A stretch of 64,000 nucleotides of DNA, taken from assembly GCA_012960035.1 (NCBI GenBank), contig DUBZ01000124.1, forward strand, positions 124,001-188,000, in the 5' to 3' direction. A program made the position numbers and the translations under genes. Of the stretch, positions 16,706 through 25,669 are shown one piece after another (within the stretch, counting starts at the first letter, position 1; each line of letters begins with the position of its first letter). The notes beneath the pieces are model-generated. The model saw nothing but the letters and a program-made list of their open reading frames with translations. It had not been told where the DNA came from and did no database searches. The stretch is from Myxococcales bacterium. GTDB taxonomy: Bacteria; Myxococcota_A; UBA9160; UBA4427.

Positions 16706-18043
16706 TCAGCGCGACGCCGCGCATTCACGCTCTTTTGCGAAGGCCTTGTCCACCACCTCGCCAAAGCGAAGCGAATCGAGCTCGGGAGCGATCAAGCTGC
16801 GAAGCGTTTCACGGCGATATTCAGACGCCTCAAGCTCCCGAACGAAAGCGCGCAGCAACGCGAGGTAGCCACGCGCTTCAGCGGCTTGGCTCAACGACAC
16901 TTCAAGCTCAATCGGAACCGTCGGGCGATACACCAAGCCCCCATCGAACTCCACCTGCCCATCGTTCGCAGAAACTTCGCCTAAGCGACGCATGGCGGCC
17001 CGCATGTACGGATCTGTGAATGCACCCTTTGGCGTGAGTGCCCGAGACAAGGCGCCGCGATCGAGGCTCTCACGCAAGGCCGTGTCGAATGCGAGGCGAC
17101 ATCCCGAAACGTCATCTGATGTGATGCGCGCAAGTGCCGCCTGCGCGGCGGCCACGCTCTCGCCTCGCCCCTGGCTCGGCAGGACGTCAAGACTGAACGC
17201 AAAAAGGTCGCGCGCGGCATCGCGGTCAAGGCGCGAGCGGAGATCCACTTCAAGGTCGTCGACAAACGAAACACTCACCATGAAGTCTTCACCAACCTGC
17301 CGGGACGTCGCCTGCTCGATCATCGGGCTCGAGATCCCGGCGATCGCTCCGGCCGCTTCGGACGTCAGCGCGGTTTCACTCAGAATGAGATTGAAACCGC
17401 TGCCTTTCTCTTGAACGCGGAACGTCGGCGATTCCGTGGTCAAAAACACCAACGTGGAGCGCCCGCCGAAGTAACGGTGTGAGACCGCCGACAAGGTGTT
17501 GGGCAAGGGTTCTAAGTTGATCACCAGCTCCGATTCGCGCGACGCAACCGGCACGGTCACCGTCTGCTGTCGGTACCCCTCTTGAAACGCGCGGACGACT
17601 AGCGCATCGCGCGGCCCCGTTTTCACCCGCGGTGGCAAAATGACCGTGACGGGCGCCTGCGCCTGCTCGAAGCGCTTTTGGAAATTGCGCCGCACATAGA
17701 ACAAGTCGACAAAGCCACCGGAAGGCGTGGTGTCGATCTCGATCGCTCGCTCCGAATACCAATAGCCTAAGCCACCTTGAAAGATGGAACGCACCGGCGC
17801 CGCCACGTTGCGCATACTAAAACCGACCGCATCGTCGGGCGTCATGTCGATGACTTCGGCTTCGAAGTCATCGTCAACACCTGTGTCTTCCTCATCCGCC
17901 TGAGCGACCGCGAGGAGTGACATCGAGACCAACACAGCGAGGCCTGCGAGCACTAGACGCTCAAGCATTGTCGGAGCGGATGTCGGAGCGGATGTCGAGA
18001 TGGATGCCAAGGTGGAGCGGGCGCTTTTTCTGGAGCGAGTCAT
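16706..18043 (-). CDS. Exported protein of unknown function next to an ECF sigma/anti-sigma pair
   Basis: I do not recognise the family. From the ATG at 18043 (GGGA upstream) it is 445 aa. A basic, Ser/Thr-rich n-region with a short SAPTSAPT repeat leads into a hydrophobic core (LVLAGLAVLVSMSLLAVAQA) and a likely signal-peptidase site, so the protein should be periplasmic or surface-exposed. An acidic stretch follows, then a region with a beta-strand look (FVDLFYVRRNFQKRFEQ, SESPTFRV-like segments) and a helical C-terminus. Only two Cys are apparent, one near the end. It lies about 160 bp downstream of the anti-sigma gene on the same strand, so it may be the regulon target or sensor partner. 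Confidence 0.65.
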   Translation of the reverse strand: MTRSRKSARSTLASISTSAPTSAPTMLERLVLAGLAVLVSMSLLAVAQADEEDTGVDDDFEAEVIDMTPDDAVGFSMRNVAAPVRSIFQGGLGYWYSERAIEIDTTPSGGFVDLFYVRRNFQKRFEQAQAPVTVILPPRVKTGPRDALVVRAFQEGYRQQTVTVPVASRESELVINLEPLPNTLSAVSHRYFGGRSTLVFLTTESPTFRVQEKGSGFNLILSETALTSEAAGAIAGISSPMIEQATSRQVGEDFMVSVSFVDDLEVDLRSRLDRDAARDLFAFSLDVLPSQGRGESVAAAQAALARITSDDVSGCRLAFDTALRESLDRGALSRALTPKGAFTDPYMRAAMRRLGEVSANDGQVEFDGGLVYRPTVPIELEVSLSQAAEARGYLALLRAFVRELEASEYRRETLRSLIAPELDSLRFGEVVDKAFAKERECAASR

Positions 18044-18201
18044 GGGTTCCCGTCGCGACGTGCCCTGGGTGTTTTGGACGGGCATGCGAAGTCGACGACC
18101 GAGCGTAACGATTCGAGCTTTCGGAACCAATGCATCATTGCGCGAGTGATCGGTGGGGTGCAGATCGATCGAGGACCGCGCCAAACCTGTTTTGTACGGA
18201 T

Positions 18202-19389
18202 CTACTCAGACGCTTGTGGCGCCTCATTGGCCGCCCATGTATCGCGGTTGCGCTTCACGGCCGACTCGAACGCCTGCGCGAGCCCTAGCGCTTCATCGTC
18301 ACCACTGCCTTGGAGGGCGCTCAACACACGATCGACGTCGCCCAACTCTTCAGCACGGATCGCCATTTCGCGCATCCACAGCTCTTGCTCTGCGAGCGCC
18401 GCCTGGGCGTGTTGCTCGGCAAACCCGGGCGGGTCTACTTCGAGGAAGCGAAGTCGAGCATCGAGTTCGCGATTGCGAAGTTCGTCAGGAGACAATTCGA
18501 TGTCACCTTGAACCGCATTCGGATTCAGTCGCGACACGGCAACGGGCGTCACTCCGCGATCCAGCTGCGTTCCGCGCCCCCCTGCTGACGACGACACGAG
18601 AAAGTTGGCGGAGCCCAATGCGATCGTCGGCGCCGCGGAGGCGCCCAAATAGGGGCCCAAGTAGGGGCCGGGGCGCGAGGAAGGCCCGCCACTTACGAAC
18701 AAGATGCGGCTCGCAACGTCGCGCTCACTCGGCATGCGTCGAATGGGACCCAAAGAACCCGCGTTGGGACGTTCCCTTGCCACGCGTGCCAAGTAAGATG
18801 CCGCGGTGCCCTGAGAGTTCGCACCGGCGACGAGGCTGTTGCGGAGTTCGTTTGCCGCTCGGGCTCGCTCTACTTGTCGTGCACGCGTTTCGGCGGTCAC
18901 CGTTGCCACCCGAGTCGATCCCGAGGCAGGCGCCCTAAATATTGAAGGTCCAGCGGGATTGGCGGTTTCGGTCCGCGTATCAAACGTGACACCCGCAACT
19001 TCAGGCCCCCCCGATCGCGGTTCAAAGTTCAAAGACTCAAGGCTCAAGTCCCCGGACATTACGGCGAGGGTCAACCCGGCCGCAACAGCACTGATCGGCA
19101 CTGCGAAGCGAGGGGTCAGCACCTCCGAGAGTTGATCGACAACCCGGTTCCAAAGACTCGGCTGCCCTTCGCCCTCGGTAATGCGCGCCATCACGTCACT
19201 CACAAAATTGGCGGGCGGCTCTTCGCTGGGAAGCCCTCTTAATAGACGGATCGTGTCGCGCATCTCGGACAGCTCCTGGCTGCAATCGACACACTGATCC
19301 AAATGAGCATCAAATAGCGCTCGAACATCGAGGGTAAGATCGCCGTCGAGATACCGGGCCATTCGGGATTGGATGTCTGAATGAGTCAA
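18202..19389 (-). CDS. Zinc-binding anti-sigma factor
   Basis: Membrane-associated anti-sigma factor (395 aa). The N-terminal zf-HC2/ZAS domain has YLDGDL and the zinc triad His29-x3-Cys33-x2-Cys36 (HLDQCVDC). A moderately hydrophobic segment follows at about 95-112, probably the membrane span. The rest is a long extracytoplasmic region rich in Ala, Arg and Ser, ending in Glu-rich helices. Translation probably starts at a TTG that overlaps the sigma-factor stop (TTGA), with GAGGG upstream, so the pair is translationally coupled. It should hold the sigma factor inactive until an envelope or redox signal acts. Confidence 0.8.
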   Translation of the reverse strand: MTHSDIQSRMARYLDGDLTLDVRALFDAHLDQCVDCSQELSEMRDTIRLLRGLPSEEPPANFVSDVMARITEGEGQPSLWNRVVDQLSEVLTPRFAVPISAVAAGLTLAVMSGDLSLESLNFEPRSGGPEVAGVTFDTRTETANPAGPSIFRAPASGSTRVATVTAETRARQVERARAANELRNSLVAGANSQGTAASYLARVARERPNAGSLGPIRRMPSERDVASRILFVSGGPSSRPGPYLGPYLGASAAPTIALGSANFLVSSSAGGRGTQLDRGVTPVAVSRLNPNAVQGDIELSPDELRNRELDARLRFLEVDPPGFAEQHAQAALAEQELWMREMAIRAEELGDVDRVLSALQGSGDDEALGLAQAFESAVKRNRDTWAANEAPQASE

Positions 19390-20054
19390 AATGTATGGCC
19401 CTCGCCGCTTTTGCCGAGCGAACTTTGAAGTTGCTCTCGGAGCGCCTTGCGAGCGCGATGAATTCTCGATTTAATCGTGCCTTCGGCGACGCCAAGGATT
19501 TCGGCGATCTCTCCGTAGGCGAGGCCTTCGATGTCGTACAAGACGACCGGCATGCGAAGGGAAGGCTGCAGATCTTGCAAAGCGTCGCGCACCTTTTGAG
19601 ACAGTTCGTTGCCTAGCGTCGCATCTTCGGGATCGCGGGGTGCGTAAGGAAGGTTGTCTCCAGCTGCTTGAGTAACCGCGAAGCGATTACTCCGAGTTCG
19701 CGCACGTCCAAGGGAACGGCGGCGATTGAGCGCCGCATTTGCGGCGACTCTGTAAACGAACGTTGAAAACCGCGCCTCGGCGCGAAACCGCTTGCCGTGG
19801 CGATGCAAGCTCAAAAACGTTTCCTGAGACACGTCTTCCGCTTCTTCGCGGGTGCCCATCATGCGCATCAAAAGACGAAAAACCCGGCGCTGATGGCGCT
19901 CGACCAACACCTCGAAGGCACTATCGTCTCCGCCCTGCCAACGCACGACCAACTCGCGATCCGGATCGTCGATCACCGGTCGCGCTCCAGACGCAGATGC
20001 TAGTCCCATGCTCGCCTGCACGGCGGGGCCTCTCTCGACAACTTCGTAACTCAT
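19386..20054 (-). CDS. ECF-family RNA polymerase sigma factor
   Basis: Group 4 sigma factor (222 aa). Region 2 is FEVLVERHQRRVFRLLMRMMGTREEAEDVSQETFLSLHRH with the -10-reading helix after it. Region 4 is LPSLRMPVVLYDIEGLAYGEIAEILGVAEGTIKSRIHRARKALRE in essence, with the typical AEILGVAEGTIKSR helix-turn-helix. The open frame runs farther upstream to 20177 but would overlap moaC; the ATG at 20054 with AAGG upstream is preferred. The stop overlaps the anti-sigma start. It may be autoregulated; I did not find its cognate promoter with confidence. Confidence 0.88.
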   Translation of the reverse strand: MSYEVVERGPAVQASMGLASASGARPVIDDPDRELVVRWQGGDDSAFEVLVERHQRRVFRLLMRMMGTREEAEDVSQETFLSLHRHGKRFRAEARFSTFVYRVAANAALNRRRSLGRARTRSNRFAVTQAAGDNLPYAPRDPEDATLGNELSQKVRDALQDLQPSLRMPVVLYDIEGLAYGEIAEILGVAEGTIKSRIHRARKALREQLQSSLGKSGEGHTF

Positions 20055-20134
20055 GTTCCGCCCTTCTTCAGAGAGACGCCGCGGGGGCTCGCCTGGTTCC
20101 AGAGGGAGGTCGTCGGATGGGGGCTTCTCAGAAT

Positions 20135-20689
20135 TCACTTGATTTTTCCAGGACTTAGCTCGCCGGGCCGGGTCCAAGTACCGCTATTGCCGCCTCGTTT
20201 GTGGATCAGCCTCGTGTGCTCCACCCGGATGCTGCGGTCGATCGCCTTGCACATGTCATAAACCGTGAGCCCGGCAGCACTTGCGGCGACCATGGCTTCC
20301 ATTTCGACCCCGGTGCGCCAATGGGTTTCGGCTCGGGCTTCAATGAGGATCGCCGGGATATCGGGGTCGGGCGTGAGCGTGACCTCGACCGCGTCCAGTG
20401 GAAGCGGATGCGCCAACGGGATCCATTCGTCTGTGCGTTTCGCCGCTTGAATGCCGGCGAGCCGCGCCGTTGCGAGTACGTCGCCTTTTGGGATCTGGCC
20501 GTCGGCGATCTTGGCGAGGGTCGCCGCCGCCATGTGGACCTCCGCTCGGGCAACCGAAACCCGATGCGAAATGACCTTCTCGCCAATGTTCACCATCCTC
20601 ACGTGACCCTTCGAGTCGACGTGGGTGAGTTCTGTTGAATCGTTCTGTGTTGCGGCCTCTGACTTGAGGTCCGCACGTTCATCCGACAT
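20135..20689 (-). CDS. moaC: Cyclic pyranopterin monophosphate synthase MoaC
   Basis: Second enzyme of molybdenum-cofactor biosynthesis; it converts 3',8-cyclo-7,8-dihydro-GTP to cPMP. At 184 aa it shows LTHVDSKGHVRMVNIG, GIQAAKRTDEWIPLAHPLPLD, GVEMEAMVAASAAGLTVYDMCKA (with the catalytic Asp) and the late KRGGNSG. The first 20 residues are a variable extension. It starts two bases after the hydrolase stop on the same strand. No moaA or other moa gene is in view. Confidence 0.94.
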   Translation of the reverse strand: MSDERADLKSEAATQNDSTELTHVDSKGHVRMVNIGEKVISHRVSVARAEVHMAAATLAKIADGQIPKGDVLATARLAGIQAAKRTDEWIPLAHPLPLDAVEVTLTPDPDIPAILIEARAETHWRTGVEMEAMVAASAAGLTVYDMCKAIDRSIRVEHTRLIHKRGGNSGTWTRPGELSPGKIK

Positions 20690-21622
20690 TCAATGTCTCC
20701 TCATTGCGTAAAGGCGTGACGTCTTTTCTCGGCACTCGATCCAATCGAGCATGTCGGTCATCACTTGTTCGCGCTCTACATCGTTCAAAATTTCGTGGCA
20801 GCTCCGCTCGTACATTCGAAACGCTGCGTGTGGAGCAGACGAACCCGGGATCGTCCCTGGCAGGCTTTGATGAAACGCCATGCTTCCGGTCGGTGGGCAT
20901 AAGCGATCGAGCGCACCGTGGGTCACGAACATGGGAATTTCGACCTCGGCTCCCCGACCCCGCACCCGTTCGATCTGGTCGATCAGCGCGGCAGCATGGG
21001 AAGCAGTGGATAGCCCATGGACCAACGGATCTTCAACATAGCGTTTCACTTCTTCTGACTCCGAGCTGATCGCACTCGCGTCGAGCCCGGCGTTCATTGA
21101 AAGACGCGGCGCAATTTTATTAAACAGACGCGCGAGCGTGATCTTGAAACCAGACAACTCAGAGCTCAGCGCCAAGGCGGCGCCCGACGTAATCAAGCTC
21201 TGGACTGAAGGACTTCGTTCGACCGCGTAGGCGGTCGTGATCAACCCCCCCATGCTATGCCCGAGAAGTGTGATGGGCAGGGAACCTGACTCGCGCTCGA
21301 CGCGCCCCAAAAAGAAGTCCAGGTCATTCAAATAGTCCGCGAAGCTTTCGACATGCCCGCGCTTGCCTGCCGAACGACCGTGGCCGCGAAGGTCGAAGCT
21401 GTAGACCGCGGTGCCCCGACGCGAGAACCAAGTTGCGACGTGCTCATATCGACCACTGTGTTCGCCAAAGCCATGAACAATTGCCAGAGATCGAACCGGC
21501 GCGCGCGGCACCCACGACCGATAAAAAAGTGGAATCCCCGCGTGTCCGTTGAAGTGGGACTCGACCCGGCGCAAGGGAGCCTCGTCTTTTGGCTCGGGCG
21601 CGTTCGCCGCGAAAGAATCCAC
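20690..21622 (-). CDS. Alpha/beta hydrolase, monoacylglycerol lipase-like
   Basis: Serine hydrolase (310 aa) of the lysophospholipase/monoglyceride-lipase group. It has the oxyanion block VHGFGEHSGRYEH, FDLRGHGRSAGKRGH, the nucleophile elbow GHSMGG, an Asp in THGALDRLCPP and the catalytic His in ERSCHEILND. No signal peptide is visible, so it should be cytosolic. Start is a GTG at 21622 with a well-placed GAGGG. It abuts moaC, probably as a two-gene transcript without an obvious functional link. Substrate is not known. Confidence 0.85.
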   Translation of the reverse strand: MDSFAANAPEPKDEAPLRRVESHFNGHAGIPLFYRSWVPRAPVRSLAIVHGFGEHSGRYEHVATWFSRRGTAVYSFDLRGHGRSAGKRGHVESFADYLNDLDFFLGRVERESGSLPITLLGHSMGGLITTAYAVERSPSVQSLITSGAALALSSELSGFKITLARLFNKIAPRLSMNAGLDASAISSESEEVKRYVEDPLVHGLSTASHAAALIDQIERVRGRGAEVEIPMFVTHGALDRLCPPTGSMAFHQSLPGTIPGSSAPHAAFRMYERSCHEILNDVEREQVMTDMLDWIECREKTSRLYAMRRH

Positions 21623-22086
21623 CTTGAGCCCTCAATCATCATTTCGCGAAACGGTCCGGCAGCGTCCCCCCACCACCTTGCTCGCGTTTCCGCGTTGAGC
21701 GGCAGCATACCAACCCTTTTTGCGTGAGCCGAACTTGCTCCTCGGGGTCGTAGTGCGACTTCTGCGCGATTGCCCTCAGTTTACAACTCGTGCGAGGTTT
21801 CCACCCACGCTCGCCGCCCCGCGATACAGCGCACGCGGGCTTGAAAGCGGGACAAAAGCACGCGGATATCGGGCATTGGGAGCTCCTTGGGTTCGCGCTT
21901 CGGATCGCCACGATCAAGCATGAACCGTCAGACCCATATTGAAATCGAGTCATGTAATTTCGCGAGCGACTTTGATTGACCTTTCTTCCATCGCTCTGAT
22001 AAGATGCAGCCGACTTCGAGCTCCCGTGTCTAACACGCGTGCCTAGTTCCCGGGTTCATACCCCGTGAAAAACAGATCGAGTCTTA
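21623..22086. other. Intergenic region between divergent hydrolase and histidine kinase
   Basis: No gene seen. It carries the possible kinase promoter listed separately. Confidence 0.5.
21976..22005 (+). promoter_or_regulatory. Possible sigma-70 promoter of the PAS histidine kinase
   Basis: TTGACC (21976-21981) and TAAGAT (22000-22005) are spaced by 18 bp and lie about 80 bp before the kinase ATG. Five of six and four of six consensus bases match. Confidence 0.4.
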
Positions 22087-23679
22087 ATGCCCCCTCCCCC
22101 AACGCCCACCCTCGAAACCATCGATGGAATTCCAGCGCATGAGCTGTTGGAAGGGCTTGGCAACCTCCACCAGTCTGTCGCCGTCACGCGCACAGACGGC
22201 ACGGTTGAATGGGTAAGCCGCTCTCTTCTGAGTGAATTGACAGGGGAACGCGATCCGGTTGGCGCGTCGCTTACGCAGCTGTGCCACCGATACATAGACG
22301 CCCGGGCCGGCAGCGATCCGGGCGCGTCTGACCTGCGACAAACATCAAGCGAACAGCCGCGACTTCCAGTTCAAATCTCGGATGTCTTCGCTCAGCTCGA
22401 ACGGCGGCAGTGGGTTTGTCATCGCACGATTCTTTCGGATGCGCATTCCCTGGCGCCCGAGTCGTACCCCGATCGCGAGCTTGAACTCAGCGCGTTTTCG
22501 GTTCGTCGCCGCAGCGCTGAAGCGGAGCCAAACTCCGACGAGCTTCTATATGTCACGATCCTGCGTCAATCGGAAAAAGCAGATCCCCTCGCGCGCGTCG
22601 ACACCGCCCCTCATGACTACTTTCGCAGTGTCCTCGATCAGCTTCCCGAGGCCACACTCACGATCGACCAATTGGGCTTCATCACGTACGCCAACTCACG
22701 AACCGTGACGCTCCTCGGAAAGAGCGCATTCGAACTCATTGATTCGCCCGTGTCTTTATTTTTCCCCGGCTCTGCGATCCTGCCGCTGAACCCAAGCGGA
22801 CCCGACGCGTCGGACCCCGAGAACATGGACAGCCCTTCTTCGACTCGCACGGTCGCCGAATTGGTCCGCCCCAAGGGAGACGCCGTCTACGTCGAAGTCG
22901 CAAGCCGCCCGCTCAACTTGCCGGACGGGACGTACGCCGGGCGCATTATTCAACTGCGGGACACGTCGAACCAACGCCGCACTGTCGAGCGTTTCAAGCA
23001 AAAAATCTCTTCTCTCGAAGCCTACGTTCACACCGTGTCCCACGACCTTCGTTCCCCACTCGTTTCGATGCTGGGCTTTACGCGGATCATCAAGCAGGAC
23101 TACGGCAAGTTCCTCGATGAGACGGGCCGCAAGTTTCTCGACCGCATCGAGCAAGCCGGCACCAACATGAACACCATGACGCAGGACCTACTTGAGCTTT
23201 CGACCCGCGACCAGCGCGACGCGACGCCGGAGCCCGTCGACCCACGGAACATCCTGCTGCAGATTCAAGCCGAAGTGAAACCACGCCTCCAGGAGCAGGG
23301 AGTCGACCTCATCCTCCCGTCGCTCCCGCCGATGATTCAATGCGATCGCACCCAGCTGTATCAAATCTTTTCGAATCTGATTGGCAATGCCCTGACCCAC
23401 ATGGGTCCGCACGCCGCGCCGCGCATCGAGATCGATATCGAAGAACACGACGATGAACACGTGATCGTGGTGCAAGACAACGGCGTCGGGATCGACCGCT
23501 GCGAACATCAGCGAATCTTCGAAGCCTTTCATTCCAATTCGCGACCCAGCGCATCGCGTTCGACCGGCGTCGGTCTGTCGATCGTGAAAAAAATCGCCCA
23601 AGACCACGGTGGACAGGTGTGGGTTGAAAGTGAACTAGGTGAGGGTGCCACGTTCTTTGTGAGCCTCACCCACGTCTAG
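22087..23679 (+). CDS. Soluble PAS-domain sensor histidine kinase
   Basis: Cytosolic histidine kinase (530 aa) with no membrane helix. It has a divergent N-terminal PAS-like segment (about 20-170), a PAS domain around 175-300 (YFRSVLDQLPEATLTIDQLGFITYANSRT) and a HisKA domain with phosphoacceptor HDLRSPLVSMLGF. The HATPase domain has an intact N box (FSNLIGNALTH), G1 DNGVGID, an F-box-like FEAFHS and G2 STGVGLSIVKK. No receiver domain or adjacent response regulator is present, so its partner is unknown. All catalytic boxes are intact, in contrast to the kinase pair at 56537-60129. Confidence 0.9.
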   Translation: MPPPPTPTLETIDGIPAHELLEGLGNLHQSVAVTRTDGTVEWVSRSLLSELTGERDPVGASLTQLCHRYIDARAGSDPGASDLRQTSSEQPRLPVQISDVFAQLERRQWVCHRTILSDAHSLAPESYPDRELELSAFSVRRRSAEAEPNSDELLYVTILRQSEKADPLARVDTAPHDYFRSVLDQLPEATLTIDQLGFITYANSRTVTLLGKSAFELIDSPVSLFFPGSAILPLNPSGPDASDPENMDSPSSTRTVAELVRPKGDAVYVEVASRPLNLPDGTYAGRIIQLRDTSNQRRTVERFKQKISSLEAYVHTVSHDLRSPLVSMLGFTRIIKQDYGKFLDETGRKFLDRIEQAGTNMNTMTQDLLELSTRDQRDATPEPVDPRNILLQIQAEVKPRLQEQGVDLILPSLPPMIQCDRTQLYQIFSNLIGNALTHMGPHAAPRIEIDIEEHDDEHVIVVQDNGVGIDRCEHQRIFEAFHSNSRPSASRSTGVGLSIVKKIAQDHGGQVWVESELGEGATFFVSLTHV

Positions 23680-23705
23680 CTGACTGACTTGTTCTCTTCA
23701 CTGCG

Positions 23706-23795
23706 GCCGCGCTTTGCATCGCCGCGCTTTGCATCGCCGCGCTTTGCATCGCCGCGCTTTGCATCGCCGCGCTCTGCATCGCCGCGCTTTGCCTT
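23706..23795. repeat. Six 15-bp tandem repeats
   Basis: The unit GCCGCGCTTTGCATC occurs six times head to tail. Copy 5 has one change (CTC for CTT) and copy 6 diverges in its last bases. The array lies between the kinase stop and lgt and is not inside any credible gene. The near identity of copies suggests recent expansion. Confidence 0.85.
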
Positions 23796-23887
23796 CGCGA
23801 GTCCACACTTGAACTGAATCTCGCTGCGAACGCCCGCTACCTTGCTCAGCCGGGTTGGGTTGCGTAGGCTGCGCGCCGGAGCGAACC

Positions 23888-24646
23888 ATGTACCCGATTC
23901 TTTTCACCATTCCAGGCATCGATTATCAGATCAGCAGTTTTGGCGTGATGATGGCCATTGGCTTTCTCGCCGCATTCTGGCTGACCGCCCGCGAACTCCC
24001 CGGCAAGGGGATCGATCCCGAACTCAGCTCGAACTTGCTGTTGTTCGTGATGATCGGCGGCGTCCTTGGCGCAAAACTCTACTTCGCCACGGACATGACG
24101 TTTCGCGAGGGCGGCGATTGGTCTAGCTACTTCTTCAGGCGCGACGGCATTACTTGGTACGGCGGACTGCTTGGGGGCATGGCGGCGGCGGCGATCTCTT
24201 GCCGCATCTTCAAGCTCAACATGCGCAGCCTGTTTGAAGCCGGCGCGGTTGCAACCGCAGTGGGCCAATCATTCGGCCGCATCGGATGTTTCCTTGTCGG
24301 CGACGACTACGGCAAAGCGAGCGACTTGCCTTGGGCCGTGGCGTTCCCGATCGGTGCGCCGCCCGTCCACTACCCCGTCCATCCGACTCAGCTCTATGAA
24401 GTCGCTTGGTTGATCCCCATTGCATTCCTCTTGTATTCGCGACGTAAGAAGAGTTCGTTCTTGTTCGGCGAATATATGATCGCCAACGGGGCGGGACGTA
24501 TCGCGATCGAACACCTGCGCGTCAATCCCGCAGTCGCCTTAGGGCTCACCGAACCTCAGTGGATCGGGATCGGCCTCGTCATCGCCGGAATCGGAAGTTT
24601 GATTTACTTCCGTCGCAAGGACGAGCAGGCACTCGCGACAGCCTAA
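23888..24646 (+). CDS. lgt: Prolipoprotein diacylglyceryl transferase Lgt
   Basis: Inner-membrane enzyme that attaches diacylglycerol from phosphatidylglycerol to the lipobox Cys, the first step of lipoprotein maturation. About seven membrane helices are visible. Signatures are the N-terminal PGIDYQISSFGVMMAIGF, WYGGLLGG, the Lgt signature FGRIGCFLVGDDYG (usually GRxGNFxNxE), HPTQLYE and GRIAIEHLR (usually FIExxR). I start it at the ATG 23888 with GGAG upstream rather than at an earlier ATG at 23855, because MYPILFTIPG is the family N-terminus; this gives 252 aa. The sulfatase at 28341 is a likely lipoprotein client. Confidence 0.93.
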   Translation: MYPILFTIPGIDYQISSFGVMMAIGFLAAFWLTARELPGKGIDPELSSNLLLFVMIGGVLGAKLYFATDMTFREGGDWSSYFFRRDGITWYGGLLGGMAAAAISCRIFKLNMRSLFEAGAVATAVGQSFGRIGCFLVGDDYGKASDLPWAVAFPIGAPPVHYPVHPTQLYEVAWLIPIAFLLYSRRKKSSFLFGEYMIANGAGRIAIEHLRVNPAVALGLTEPQWIGIGLVIAGIGSLIYFRRKDEQALATA

Positions 24647-24676
24647 GGGCTGCGCTGAAGGTTTTTTCCAGCGCTT

Positions 24677-25669
24677 CTAGACTTCGTCTTTCGCCGGAAG
24701 CCGTGTTTCGATCAGACGTGTGACTGCTTCTGCGCGAGCAAGCAGTGTCGTCCCGTGGGCGTCATCGCTCACGATCTTGCCAAAGCGCGACAGCGCAGAA
24801 TCTGCGAAGCGCAAGAAGCGCGGGTCGTCATTGTTCGCGGTCCCCCCGAGCCAAATCTCAAGTGAGTCGAGACTTCGCTCGAAGGCACCAGTCGAAAAAT
24901 GCGCCATGCCCTCGGCGTAGTGGCGCAGACGCACCCATTCGTCGTTGCCATCCGTCTGAGTGGCCTTTTCCGCCAACGCCGCATCGAGGCACGCATTCGC
25001 TTCGTCAAAGAACGCGCTTTCCAAAAAGGACTCTGCCGCCTTCGCATAACCCGCCGCCGCGGTCTTATGAATTTCTTGAAACAGTTCGGACAGGCTCACG
25101 TTAAAAACGGACTCCACGGCACCACGGTTTTCAAACAGGTTTCGTGTCATCAGCGAATCGTCAGAGTGTGTCGCTAGTAACGCGCGTAGCTGGTTTCGCG
25201 TTTGGCTGAGCAGCGCCTCGGTCTCTTGCATCGCGGTCTGGGTCCGGTCGGCCCCCATCGACTGCACGGTTTCAAATTCCTTGAAGAACGCGCTGTCGTC
25301 CGGACCGTGCTCTTCGAGCAGCCGCTCGACCTTCGGCACATAGACTTCCTGCTGATACAAGTTTTCGCGCAGCTTCATCGCTTCGTGAAACAGCGAGCCT
25401 ACGGTGAGATCGAACAGCACTTCTCGGTGCATGTCTCGCGCTTCCGCCGAATCCTTTCGGAACTGAGCGTGACACCGTTCCTTTAGGCGGAACAAAATAC
25501 TGCGCTCCGAGTCTCCGACCAACTCGGCCATCTCCGCAAAACACGGCTCACCATCGCGCAAGCGATCGAACAAGGAGTTCAGTGTCTGGTTGACCAGGAT
25601 GTACTCCCGGAGTAGCTCGACAAAATCCCAGTCACGCACAGGCGAGCTCCATCGCGCACGAAGACGCAT
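24677..25669 (-). CDS. Helical protein of unknown function
   Basis: I do not recognise this 330-aa protein. It has no signal peptide or membrane span and is predicted almost entirely helical, with TPR-like spacing of Ala, Leu and aromatic residues in its C-terminal half (for example AESFLESAFFDEANACLDAA and AEGMAHFSTGAFERSLDSLE). The N-terminal part, with LLREYILVNQTLNSLFDRLRDGE, resembles a regulatory helical domain. It stands alone between the convergent lgt and the divergent ETF-QO gene. A scaffold or protein-interaction role is only an inference from the repeat-like helices. Confidence 0.6.
   Translation of the reverse strand: MRLRARWSSPVRDWDFVELLREYILVNQTLNSLFDRLRDGEPCFAEMAELVGDSERSILFRLKERCHAQFRKDSAEARDMHREVLFDLTVGSLFHEAMKLRENLYQQEVYVPKVERLLEEHGPDDSAFFKEFETVQSMGADRTQTAMQETEALLSQTRNQLRALLATHSDDSLMTRNLFENRGAVESVFNVSLSELFQEIHKTAAAGYAKAAESFLESAFFDEANACLDAALAEKATQTDGNDEWVRLRHYAEGMAHFSTGAFERSLDSLEIWLGGTANNDDPRFLRFADSALSRFGKIVSDDAHGTTLLARAEAVTRLIETRLPAKDEV

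Noticed and set aside
20055..20177. Extended sigma-factor N-terminus overlapping moaC
   Set aside because: The added residues are not sigma-like and would overlap moaC by 43 bases; the ATG at 20054 has a better ribosome site.
23706..23795. CRISPR-like array
   Set aside because: The six 15-bp units are contiguous with no spacers, and no cas genes are present.
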